From contig JAHJKA010000013.1 of the NCBI GenBank assembly GCA_018822545.1, forward strand, positions 37,127-101,126: a stretch of 64,000 nt of DNA, in the 5' to 3' direction. The first letter of the stretch is position 1. Each line of letters opens with the position of its first letter. The notes under the pieces are model-generated. The model saw nothing but the letters and a program-made list of their open reading frames with translations. It did not search any database and was not told the DNA's origin. Positions 17,348 to 26,040 of this stretch are shown here, in pieces. The translations under genes and the position numbers were made by a program. This stretch comes from Pseudomonadota bacterium. Its GTDB lineage: Bacteria > Desulfobacterota > Desulfobulbia > Desulfobulbales > SURF-16.

Positions 17348-18337
17348 TTAAAGCCAGTTCTTGCCGCGACAGGCCTCAATCACCAACTTGGCAAGGCCCT
17401 TAATAAAGCGAGGCTCATCATTTAAGGATCTGGTCCGCACCAGGCGCATGCCAAGCTCCTTGGCAAGTTCGGCGTACTGAATATCGAGCTCGTACAGGGT
17501 CTCAACATGATCGGAGACAAAGCTGATCGGCATTACCACCACGTCCTTGACACCCTGCCCAGCCAGCTCAACTAGTGTATCCGGCGTCGACGGGGAAAGC
17601 CATTTCACCGGCCCTGAACGGCTCTGAAAGCAAAGCTTACCGCGCACACCCAGCTGATCCTCCACCGCGATAATGGTCCTGGTCAAATCGTTGAGGTAGG
17701 GATCCCCCTCCTCGATGAATTTCATGGGCAGGCTGTGGGCGGAATAGACAAGGGTTGGCGTCCCTGAACAGCGCCCGAATTCCCGCCGAACACCGTGGAC
17801 CAGGGCCTCGATATAATCTGGTTGGTCCGGCCACGATTCAATTGCCGCGATCTCAAAGGGATAGGGCAATTGGGATGCCACCTCGGCAAGATCCGTCACC
17901 GATGAACCGGTGGTCGCCTTTGAGTAATGGGGATACAGCGTAAGGGCAACAATCCTGGTAATACCTTGCTTTCCCAGCTTTTCCAGAGTCTCCCGGGCGT
18001 CAGGATGCCAATAACGCATGGCAAGATCAACCTTAAAACTGCCGAGTTGAGAAAGCAGACTCTCTAAGATTTTTCCCTGTTGCGCTGTGATCTTGCGCAG
18101 TGGAGACCCCCCGCCAATGAGCCTATAGGCCTTGCAGGAGTTGGGGGCCCGACGTTTAGCGATAAAGCGGGCAATGGGTTTCTGCAAGAAAGGAAAGGGG
18201 GACAGGTGGATAATCTGCCGATCTGAAAAAAGATTGAACAAAAAAGGCTCGACGTCCTGAAGACGTTCTGGTCCGCCAAGATTGAGGAGAACGACCCCTA
18301 TTTTTCCTTCAGCCGACTTCTGCATATTCACATTCAA
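17348..18337 (-). CDS. hemH: ferrochelatase
   Basis: The enzyme inserts ferrous iron into a porphyrin ring. The 329-residue protein starts with GVVLLNLGGPERLQDVEPFL and has the catalytic His in YSAHSLPMKFIEEGDPY (about 195) and the acidic patch VMPISFVSDHVETLYELD (about 265), all standard. No C-terminal Fe-S cysteines are seen. Sequence alone does not show whether the substrate is protoporphyrin IX or coproporphyrin III; with an AhbD-like enzyme in the same operon the latter is possible. Its start overlaps the HD-protein gene by about 30 bases (or less if a later ATG is used). Confidence 0.95.
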   Translation of the reverse strand: MNVNMQKSAEGKIGVVLLNLGGPERLQDVEPFLFNLFSDRQIIHLSPFPFLQKPIARFIAKRRAPNSCKAYRLIGGGSPLRKITAQQGKILESLLSQLGSFKVDLAMRYWHPDARETLEKLGKQGITRIVALTLYPHYSKATTGSSVTDLAEVASQLPYPFEIAAIESWPDQPDYIEALVHGVRREFGRCSGTPTLVYSAHSLPMKFIEEGDPYLNDLTRTIIAVEDQLGVRGKLCFQSRSGPVKWLSPSTPDTLVELAGQGVKDVVVMPISFVSDHVETLYELDIQYAELAKELGMRLVRTRSLNDEPRFIKGLAKLVIEACRGKNWL

Positions 18338-18887
18338 GTTTACCTGACTCCTTCACCAAAACAGGGACCTGATCAGGCAGAAAATCAAGAAAGCTAAAGA
18401 TCCGTTCTTCAATCAGGCAACATTTCCCAAAATTATGTTCTATCATTTCAGTATGTTTCTGGTCACCCTTGCCGTACCGTTTAACAATATACTCCAACCG
18501 TTCCCGTAACGAGACAATCTTATCGTGATTGACGCGCTTGTCGGCGTAATACACCACCTCTTTGGCCGAAAGATGCTGCGGAGTAAAATCAGTGAGCACG
18601 ACATGCTCCCCCACAATTTCGGCAACCTCGGGATAACCATGATTCAAACAGATTTCGACGCCGACCTCGGCATGATTACAGCGGCCTTCCAAACACTTGG
18701 TCTTGGCAATATCATGGAGCAAGGCCGCGGCCACAGCAAGATCACCATCTATCTTCAGGCCGGCACGATACAATTCTCTGCTGAGCAGAGCCGTGACCCT
18801 GGCCACCATAAACGAGTGGTCCTTAATATTGTCCAGCATGGCATAATCCGCCATGAGCTGTGTGCATTGGGAGATTGAAGGGATCAT
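18309..18887 (-). CDS. HD-domain phosphohydrolase
   Basis: This 192-residue protein has an HD fold: DHSFMVARV with a first His, the HD pair in ALLHDIAKTKCL (about 60), and further metal ligands in HAEVGVEICL and GEHVVLTD. Such proteins hydrolyse phosphate esters, often of nucleotides; the substrate is unknown. It lies between hemE and hemH and overlaps hemH, so it belongs to the haem operon. Whether it acts in haem metabolism is not shown by the sequence. Confidence 0.85.
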   Translation of the reverse strand: MIPSISQCTQLMADYAMLDNIKDHSFMVARVTALLSRELYRAGLKIDGDLAVAAALLHDIAKTKCLEGRCNHAEVGVEICLNHGYPEVAEIVGEHVVLTDFTPQHLSAKEVVYYADKRVNHDKIVSLRERLEYIVKRYGKGDQKHTEMIEHNFGKCCLIEERIFSFLDFLPDQVPVLVKESGKLECEYAEVG

Positions 18888-18898
18888 TTCTAGGGCAG

Positions 18899-18973
18899 AA
18901 TATAAAGAAGGTAGAGAAGGTAAAGGAGTTAAAGAATGAAGAACTCCTTTACCTTCTCTACCTTCTTTATATT
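18899..18973. repeat. perfect 32-bp inverted repeat between hemE and the HD gene
   Basis: The arms 18899-18930 and 18942-18973 are exact complements around the 11-base loop AAAGAATGAAG. The arms are built of purine-rich units such as GGTAGAGAAGGTAAAGGAG, and similar units continue to 19000. It occupies most of the gap after the hemE stop and would form a very stable hairpin in the operon transcript. There is no T-run, so processing or stability control is more likely than termination. Confidence 0.85.
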
Positions 18974-18984
18974 CTTTACCTCCT

Positions 18985-20016
18985 CTAACTTCTCTTACTT
19001 AAGCGATGCACCGCATCCACCACAAACTTAGCCTTCTCCGGCGGTGTTTCCGGCAAAATACCGTGCCCGAGATTGAAGATGTGCCCTTTCGCCGCTTTAC
19101 CACGCTCGAGGATGGCAGCTATCCTTTTTTCAAGCTTATCTTCCGGTAAAAGCAGGGCAATGGGATCAAGGTTTCCCTGGATGGCGATATCAGGGCCAAA
19201 GGCCTTAATGGCAGTGGGGATATCCACCCGCCAATCCAGACCAAGGACATCAGCACCAGAGGTCTTGGTGAGATCAAGAAGTGACGCACAATTATTGGCA
19301 AAATAGATAAGCGGCACCCCAGACGGTTTCAAGGCCTTGATAATATCCTGCACATAAGGCAGGGCAAATTCTGCAAAATCACCGGGGGAGAGGGTACCGG
19401 CCCATGAGTCAAAGACCTGCAGGGCCTGGGCTCCGGCCTCGGCCTGGGCCTGGAGATAGGTGATGACGGAATCGGTGATCTTGCGCATCAGGGCGTGATA
19501 CAGAACAGGATTCTGGTACATCATTTTCTTGGTGTTCCAGAATGTCTTGGAAGAACCGCCTTCAATGGCATAGGTGGACAGGGTAAAGGGCGCCCCGGAA
19601 AAACCGATCAACGGAACCTTGGTGGCCAGCTCCTTGCGGAGTAAACGGATGGTAGCCATCACATAGCCAAGCTTCTCATGGGGATCAGGAACGATGAGGC
19701 GATCCAAATCAGCCTGACAACGCACCGGATTGGCAAGAATCGGCCCCTGCTTCTCCTGGAAATCAAGATCCATACCCATGGCCTCCAGGGTGACCAGGAT
19801 ATCAGAAAACAAAATGGCCGCATCAACTCCGAGAATATCCACGGGCTGCAGGGTAACCTCAGCCGCCTTTTCCGGATTCTTACAGAGTTCGAGGAAAGTC
19901 ATCTGGCTTCTGACCTTATGGTAGTCAGGGAGATAGCGGCCGGCCTGGCGCATGATCCAGATGGGGGTATGGGAAACAGCTTCACCTCTACAGGCTTTCA
20001 AGAAGGTATCGTTCAT
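18985..20016 (-). CDS. hemE: uroporphyrinogen decarboxylase
   Basis: HemE removes four carboxyl groups from uroporphyrinogen III to give coproporphyrinogen III, the branch that leads to haem through coproporphyrin. The 343 residues match the family. The N-terminal PIWIMRQAGRYLPDY holds the substrate-binding arginines, and VLGLDWRVDIP, IQGNLDP and FNLGHGILPETPPE are typical. It lies 74 bases after the radical SAM gene in the same direction. Confidence 0.97.
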   Translation of the reverse strand: MNDTFLKACRGEAVSHTPIWIMRQAGRYLPDYHKVRSQMTFLELCKNPEKAAEVTLQPVDILGVDAAILFSDILVTLEAMGMDLDFQEKQGPILANPVRCQADLDRLIVPDPHEKLGYVMATIRLLRKELATKVPLIGFSGAPFTLSTYAIEGGSSKTFWNTKKMMYQNPVLYHALMRKITDSVITYLQAQAEAGAQALQVFDSWAGTLSPGDFAEFALPYVQDIIKALKPSGVPLIYFANNCASLLDLTKTSGADVLGLDWRVDIPTAIKAFGPDIAIQGNLDPIALLLPEDKLEKRIAAILERGKAAKGHIFNLGHGILPETPPEKAKFVVDAVHRLSKRS

Positions 20017-20090
20017 AGGAAGTAGGTACCGGGTTTTAGATTTTATGGTTACGTTCTATGGCAGTCAGGATTGACACGATGTTCAAGGGC

Positions 20091-21164
20091 TCATTCTTTA
20101 TTTTTCGCGATATAATTCCGGGGTACATAATTACAAAAAGGCTCTTCTGCCATGTAATCACCAGTCATGGCATAGGCCCTGGCCCGGCAACCACCGCAGA
20201 CATTAACATACTCGCATTCACCGCAGCGCCCTTTATAGGCCTTAAAATCCCGCATGTCGTGGAAGAGCTTGGAGTTCTCCCAGATATCCTTAAAGGACTG
20301 TTCCCGGACATTGCCGGCGGCCTTAGGGAAATAGCTGCACGGCAAGACATTGCCATCCACATCAATGAGGCAGATGACCTGCCCGGCCAGACAGCCCTTG
20401 GAACCGCCGGTGGAGAACTTCAGACTACGCCGTTCAAACTCATCGCCATGCTCTTTTTTCTTTTGGAGAAGGACCCGGTAGTAGCTGGGGGCGCAAGTGG
20501 GCCGAACCAGAAGTTCGTCCTCGTTTTTCTCCATCTCGTAATGCCACTCAAGCAATTCGTCATACATGGCCTGGGGCACAAGCTCATCCATGATGTCGCC
20601 GCCACGACCGGTGGGGACGATCATGAACATATACCAGGCGGTGGCGCCGAGCTTCTTGGCAAGCTCATACACCTTGGGCACCTCATCCTTATTGCGTTTG
20701 GTGAAAGAGGAGTTAATCAAAAAAGGGATATCATTTTCTTTAAAGAGACGGGCAGCGTTCATCATGCCGTCAAAGGCCCCGGGCTGGTTGCGAAAATCAT
20801 CATGGACTGCGGCAGTTGAACCATCGAGAGAGAGGGAAACCATCTTGATTCCGCTCGCCTTGATCTTGCCACAAATCTCCTGATTGACAAGGAGGCCGTT
20901 GGTGGCCAGACACATGCGCAGGCCTTTGCTGGTGCCATAGGTGGCAATATCAAAGACATCGTGGCGAAGCAGCGGCTCACCACCGGAGAGTACAACCACC
21001 GGGGTAGCGTAGGAGGTGATATCGTCGATGAGCCGGGTGGCCTCGCTGAAGGAAAAATCAGGATGCCCCTCCACCTCCATGGTGGATGACGAGCGGCAAT
21101 GAACACATCTCAGATTACAGCGTCTGGTGATCTCCCAGGCAATCCATTTCGGTTCGAACTTCAA
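20091..21164 (-). CDS. radical SAM/SPASM haem synthase, AhbD-like
   Basis: This 357-residue protein has the radical SAM cluster motif CNLRCVHC (residues 16-23), SGGEPLLR and a C-terminal SPASM region with [14 protein letters not shown] and [19 protein letters not shown], providing ligands for auxiliary Fe-S clusters. AhbD decarboxylates the two propionates of Fe-coproporphyrin III to the vinyl groups of haem b without oxygen, and this architecture and the hemE/hemH neighbours fit that role. A TTG start is supported by AAAAGGAG seven bases upstream. AhbC and other SPASM peptide-maturases share the layout, so the exact reaction is inferred. Confidence 0.75.
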   Translation of the reverse strand: MKFEPKWIAWEITRRCNLRCVHCRSSSTMEVEGHPDFSFSEATRLIDDITSYATPVVVLSGGEPLLRHDVFDIATYGTSKGLRMCLATNGLLVNQEICGKIKASGIKMVSLSLDGSTAAVHDDFRNQPGAFDGMMNAARLFKENDIPFLINSSFTKRNKDEVPKVYELAKKLGATAWYMFMIVPTGRGGDIMDELVPQAMYDELLEWHYEMEKNEDELLVRPTCAPSYYRVLLQKKKEHGDEFERRSLKFSTGGSKGCLAGQVICLIDVDGNVLPCSYFPKAAGNVREQSFKDIWENSKLFHDMRDFKAYKGRCGECEYVNVCGGCRARAYAMTGDYMAEEPFCNYVPRNYIAKNKE

Positions 21165-21231
21165 GCTGTTTCTCCTTTTTTTTTATTTCAGCCCTTGAGC
21201 CATCCTTGCACAAATAAGGCTGAAATCCTTC

Positions 21232-22560
21232 CTATAAATACTCAGCAGCCACGCCTGCCAATTGACTCCGCTCACTCTTCCGCAAGGTGATATGGCCATG
21301 GATGGGCAACTCTTTTAATCTCTCCACCGTATAGGTCAATCCATTACTGGAAGAATCAAGATACGGGTTGTCAATCTGATACGGATCACCGGTAAGCACC
21401 ATCTTAGTGCCCTCACCGGCCCGGCTGACGATGGTCTTCACCTCATGGGGGGTGAGGTTCTGGGCCTCGTCAACAATCACGTATTGATTAGAGATGGAAC
21501 GCCCGCGGATATAAGTCAAGGCTTCCATTTCCACGACATGATCTTTCAGAAGTTGTTCCGCTTTTTTGCGCACCGACTCCTCATCCTTTTCAGTGGACTT
21601 GGCGCGATGGTCACCCAGAATATAGGTGAGGTTATCAAAGATGGGCTGCATCCAGTGGCGCAATTTCTCATCCTTGTCACCCGGCATATAGCCGAGGTCC
21701 TTACCTAGGGGGATAATGGGCCTGCTCACCAGAATTTTCTCATAGCGCTCAAGATTAAGAGTAGTCTCCAGGGCCGCCGCCAAAGCAAGCAGGGTTTTAC
21801 CGGTACCAGCCTGCCCCACCAGGGTCACGATCTCGATTTTAGGATCAAGAAGAAGCTCAAGGGCAATGCGCTGTTCCTTGCTGCGCGAACGGATTTGCCA
21901 GGCGCTGTCATATTGTTTATTGAGCCGAGTGAGGGTACTTGCCGAGCTGGCCTTGACCAGTGCCGTGTGCTTGGGATCGGCCTCGTCTTTTAGCAGCACA
22001 AACTCATTTGGATAGAAGTTGAAACCCTCAACAGGCATCTCTTCGCTTTGGAAAAAACTTTCAAGAAGAGCTCCGGGCACATCAATCTCCCGGTAACCGG
22101 AATAGAGCTCATCAAAATTAACCTTCTGCTTTTCAAAATCCTGGACCTCAAGGCCCAGGGCATCGGCCTTGAGACGGGCGTTGATATCCTTGGAGACAAA
22201 AATAACCTTCTTTTTCTGACAGAGCAGGGTGTAGGCCACCGCCAGGATGCGGTTATCGGGCACCGCCAGATTGAGGCTGGGATGTTTTGAGGTCTCATGC
22301 TCAAGGACGATCATCACGGAGCCGCCATTTTCCATCTTGACCCCTTCATCAAGATGGCCTTTCTGGCGCAGAGCGTCAAGCTCGCGAACCACCATCCTGG
22401 CATTGCGACCCAGCTCGTCACTGCGGCTCTTGAACTTGTCAAGCTCCTCAATCACGGTCATGGGAAGAACAACACTATTATCGCCAAAGGAAGACAATGC
22501 CTCGGCATTGTGCAGAAGGACATTGGTGTCCAAAACGAAAAATTTATGGGATGACGCCAT
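21232..22560 (-). CDS. PIN-PhoH family ATPase/RNase
   Basis: This 442-residue protein combines an N-terminal PIN nuclease domain (FFVLDTNVLLHNAEAL, later acidic residues in NLAVPDNRILAVAY) with a C-terminal PhoH ATPase (Walker A VGQAGTGKTLLAL at about 245, Walker B YVIVDEAQNLTPHE). Proteins of this layout (YlaK/PhoH2 type) are thought to unwind and cleave RNA. The gene lies 67 bases before the radical SAM gene on the same strand, so it may be the first gene of that transcript. Confidence 0.93.
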   Translation of the reverse strand: MASSHKFFVLDTNVLLHNAEALSSFGDNSVVLPMTVIEELDKFKSRSDELGRNARMVVRELDALRQKGHLDEGVKMENGGSVMIVLEHETSKHPSLNLAVPDNRILAVAYTLLCQKKKVIFVSKDINARLKADALGLEVQDFEKQKVNFDELYSGYREIDVPGALLESFFQSEEMPVEGFNFYPNEFVLLKDEADPKHTALVKASSASTLTRLNKQYDSAWQIRSRSKEQRIALELLLDPKIEIVTLVGQAGTGKTLLALAAALETTLNLERYEKILVSRPIIPLGKDLGYMPGDKDEKLRHWMQPIFDNLTYILGDHRAKSTEKDEESVRKKAEQLLKDHVVEMEALTYIRGRSISNQYVIVDEAQNLTPHEVKTIVSRAGEGTKMVLTGDPYQIDNPYLDSSSNGLTYTVERLKELPIHGHITLRKSERSQLAGVAAEYL

Positions 22561-22848
22561 GGGGCTGGATAGCTCCTATAAAAAGGAAACAATTCCTGCA
22601 GGTTAAAGCACATATGCTTCAAAAATAAGCGCCAAAAAAGCCGCTCCGGGCAGGCTTACTAACAGGACGAATATGTATTTTCAAACTAACCGGGAAAACC
22701 TTGATATGGCAAGAAAAAAGGGAAAGTGTTTGCCTGTATCGTTTATGATGATATAAGTCGAAAATAATGGTTTCCTTCTGAAAATGTGAGTATTCATCGG
22801 AGTCGCCCAAGGAAAACACTGTGGCACTTTGCCACAATAAAAAATATC

Positions 22849-24486
22849 ATGAAAATAGCCCTCATCCAAATAAACCCCATCATCGGCGACTTCCACGGCA
22901 ATGCCGACATCATCAGGCGCCAGGCCCTGGCCGCCAAAGAGATGGGCGCCCAGCTCGCTATCTTCCCAGAACTTGCCCTCTGCGGCTACCCGCCCCTGGA
23001 CTATCTGGAACACCCTTCCTTTGTCGCCGGCCAAAACAGCTGCCTGGAGGGCCTGCTGGGCGATATCCGGGGCATTGCCATTCTCTGCGGCATGATCACT
23101 CTCTGCCCTAGCAAACACGGCAAACCCCTGCACAACACCGCCCTGCTCTTTCGGGACGGCGAAATTCTCCATGCCAGTCACAAAAAACTGCTGCCCACCT
23201 ATGATGTCTTTGACGAAAGCCGCTATTTCCAGCCCGGCACATCAAGCCAGTTTTTTTGCCTGGACGGTCTGAACCTGGGCATTACCATCTGTGAAGACCT
23301 TTTCAATGACATCGACGCCTTCCCTGAGCAGCTCTACGACATCGATCCCGTCGCCGAACTCAACGGCCAACACGACCTGGATCTGCTCATCAATATTGCC
23401 GCCTCGCCTTTTACCATGGGCAAGCAGCATATGCGCCACAAGGCCTTTTCCGCCATCGGCCGCAAATATGGCGTCCCCCTCCTGTACTGCAACCAGGTAG
23501 GAGGCCAGGACTCCATTCTCTTTGACGGCGCCAGTTTTGTCGTCAACGCTGAGGGTGGGCTGTGCGCCCAGGCCACGTCTTTCAGCGAAGACATCCTCTT
23601 TATCGACAGCGAGGCGCTGACGCCCATTACTGCCTCGCCCGCCCACGAGATAGCCGCCGTCCATGATGCCTTGGTCATGGGTACCCGGGATTATGTCAGG
23701 AAATGTGGATTTGCAAAGGTACTGGTGGGTTTAAGCGGCGGTATCGATTCGGCTCTGACCTGCGCCCTGGCCTGTGCGGCTTTGGGTCCGGAAAACGTCA
23801 TGGGCGTCGGCCTGCCCTCACCCTACTCCTCCCAGGGCTCCATCGCTGACGCCCAACAACTTGCCGCCAACCTGGGCATCCGTTTTGAGCTCCTGCCCAT
23901 CACCACTATTTTTGATTCTGTCAAGCAGAGCCTAGCCCCTCTTTTTGCAGGATATCAGGAGGATGTTACCGAACAGAATATCCAGGCCCGCATCCGCGGT
24001 GTGCTGCTCATGGCCCTGGCTAACAAATACCGGGCCCTGCTGCTCACCACCGGCAACAAGAGCGAACTGGCCGTGGGCTACTGCACCCTGTATGGTGACA
24101 TGAGCGGTGCCCTGGCCGTGATTTCCGATGTACCCAAGATGCTGGTCTATGACCTTGCCCGCTACATAAACAGGGACAAGGAGATCATCCCGGCCACCAC
24201 CATCAGCAAACCGCCCAGCGCTGAACTGGCCCCCAACCAGAAGGACCAGGATGACCTCCCCCCCTACGAGATCCTTGACCCCATCCTCGCTGCCTATCTG
24301 GAGAAGCATAAACCCATTCCTGATATTATTGCAGAGGGCTTTGACGAAGCAGTGGTTCGCGATGTGGTGCGCCGCATCAAGATCAACGAGTATAAGCGCA
24401 AACAGGCGGCCATGGGACTCAAGGTCACCAGCAAGGCCTTTGGTTTCGGTAGACGCTACCCCACCGCCGAACGTTTTATGGACTGA
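22849..24486 (+). CDS. nadE: glutamine-dependent NAD+ synthetase
   Basis: NadE amidates nicotinic acid adenine dinucleotide to NAD+, the last step of NAD synthesis, using ammonia released from glutamine. The 545-residue protein has an N-terminal nitrilase-type glutaminase (MKIALIQINPIIGDF; Glu in FPELALCGYPP, Lys in SHKKLLPTYDVF, Cys in GITICEDLF) and a C-terminal synthetase with the pyrophosphate loop VGLSGGIDSALTCA (about 300) and LTTGNKSELAVGYCTLYGD. The ATG at 22849 matches the family N-terminus. An upstream 22821-22835 hairpin (GTGGCA/TGCCAC) is the only notable thing in the preceding gap. Confidence 0.96.
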   Translation: MKIALIQINPIIGDFHGNADIIRRQALAAKEMGAQLAIFPELALCGYPPLDYLEHPSFVAGQNSCLEGLLGDIRGIAILCGMITLCPSKHGKPLHNTALLFRDGEILHASHKKLLPTYDVFDESRYFQPGTSSQFFCLDGLNLGITICEDLFNDIDAFPEQLYDIDPVAELNGQHDLDLLINIAASPFTMGKQHMRHKAFSAIGRKYGVPLLYCNQVGGQDSILFDGASFVVNAEGGLCAQATSFSEDILFIDSEALTPITASPAHEIAAVHDALVMGTRDYVRKCGFAKVLVGLSGGIDSALTCALACAALGPENVMGVGLPSPYSSQGSIADAQQLAANLGIRFELLPITTIFDSVKQSLAPLFAGYQEDVTEQNIQARIRGVLLMALANKYRALLLTTGNKSELAVGYCTLYGDMSGALAVISDVPKMLVYDLARYINRDKEIIPATTISKPPSAELAPNQKDQDDLPPYEILDPILAAYLEKHKPIPDIIAEGFDEAVVRDVVRRIKINEYKRKQAAMGLKVTSKAFGFGRRYPTAERFMD

Positions 24487-24727
24487 TATCCACCTCCTTC
24501 TCCGGTAGCCGGCAGGCATAAACTTCCAGTGCCTGCCGGCCCGAACCCAACACCTAGCCCTGACCAAGAACCCCCGGGCCTTCTGAACAAAAAAAAACAA
24601 ACCGCCTCCATGAATGTGCTATATTTATGGCATGACAGGGACGCAAACCTCTCGCATCCCTCATGCCCCTAGTAGCAGAAACACCTTTTGTTGTTATCAT
24701 CGTCTCCAGACCCAATTGGAAAAAGAT

Positions 24728-26023
24728 ATGGGGTGTCCAAGATCAGCCAGTTATATTGTACGCACCGGGCTTGCGGCCCTCGTTCTCGCCCTGCCCAATA
24801 GCGCCATGGCCCAGACCATTGAGGAGGCTAACACCATTGCCGAACTCAAGGCCCTTATCCGCGCCCAACAAAAACAGCTCGACAATCAGGCCCAGGCCAT
24901 CTCTGAACTGCAGCAGGCCCTGGAGCACCGTGCCAGTCAACCCCCCTCGTCCCTTGCCCCACCCGCCCCCACCAGCCTGATCAAAACCAGAAGCAACAAA
25001 CTCGACGTCACCCTCTACGGCCAGCTGAACCGGGCCCTGATGTCTGTGGATGACGGCCGACAAGACACCTGGCGCCATGTCGATGCCGATGTCTCCGGGA
25101 GTCGCTTCGGCATCAAGGCGCGCAAGAGCATCAACAGCGACTTCAGCCTCGCGGCCAGGTTTGAGCTAGAATATCAGCCTAACGGCTCCAATTTCATGAG
25201 CATGGAGGTTGATGACCATGATGACGGGCTGCAAAAACGCCATGTGGACATCTCCCTTACTTCGGGACGCTTCGGCAGAATCTCCCTCGGCCAGGGGGAC
25301 ACCGCCTCCAACGCCACCTCTGAGGCCGATCTCTCCGGACTCAAGATCTCCGGCATCCATGTCGGCGTCCACGACCTGCCCGCCGCCTTTGTTTTCCACA
25401 ATGAAACGGCCGACGACTACAGCACAGCCACCGGCAGCATTGAGACTTTTTTCAACAGCATGGACGGTCTCAGCCGCCGTGCCCGGCTGCGCTATGACAG
25501 CCCAAACCTGCAGGGCTTTACCCTGTCCGGCTCTCTCACTGAAAAAAATGGCAACGACCTGGCTCTCCGCTGCCAATACAGCTTGCCAACCCTGAAAATC
25601 AAAAGCGCCCTTGCCTACGCCCATCCCGGCAAGGGCGCGTACTATGAGCAGACCAATGGCTCCCTGTCCGTACGCCATGCCTCAGGGACAAGCCTAACCC
25701 TGGCCGGTGGCAGGCGCCATTACCAGGATGCCTTATCCAAAAATGCATCCTTTTATTACAGCAAAATAGCTTACGAGAAGGAGTTCTGGGCCCTGGGCAG
25801 CACCGTCTTTGGTATCGATTATGGCCGTTGGAATGACTTAGCGCATGACACCACATACGGCGATGAGGCGGTCTCCTACGGCATCGGTCTGGTGCAGAAT
25901 TTCCGCGAGTGGAACACTGAAATCTATGGTGCCTACCGTATCTACAGCCTGGAGCGCTCCCGCACCACGGCAGAGTACAACGATATCAGGGTGTTTTGGA
26001 GCGGACTGCGGCTCCAATTTTAA
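24728..26023 (+). CDS. Gram-negative porin
   Basis: This roughly 431-residue outer-membrane protein has a signal peptide (VRTGLAALVLALPNSAMAQ), a short coiled coil (ELKALIRAQQKQLDNQAQAI), a Pro-rich linker and then a beta-barrel of the trimeric general-porin type with LDVTLYGQLNRAL, SGSRFGIKARKSI and FGRISLGQGDTAS. The last residues WSGLRLQF end in Phe, typical for BAM recognition. The N-terminal coiled coil may hold the barrel to the wall. Seventeen bases separate it from a sensor kinase with periplasmic binding domains, which suggests it admits the ligand sensed there. Confidence 0.88.
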   Translation: MGCPRSASYIVRTGLAALVLALPNSAMAQTIEEANTIAELKALIRAQQKQLDNQAQAISELQQALEHRASQPPSSLAPPAPTSLIKTRSNKLDVTLYGQLNRALMSVDDGRQDTWRHVDADVSGSRFGIKARKSINSDFSLAARFELEYQPNGSNFMSMEVDDHDDGLQKRHVDISLTSGRFGRISLGQGDTASNATSEADLSGLKISGIHVGVHDLPAAFVFHNETADDYSTATGSIETFFNSMDGLSRRARLRYDSPNLQGFTLSGSLTEKNGNDLALRCQYSLPTLKIKSALAYAHPGKGAYYEQTNGSLSVRHASGTSLTLAGGRRHYQDALSKNASFYYSKIAYEKEFWALGSTVFGIDYGRWNDLAHDTTYGDEAVSYGIGLVQNFREWNTEIYGAYRIYSLERSRTTAEYNDIRVFWSGLRLQF

Positions 26024-26040
26024 CATGGTGAGGAAAATCA

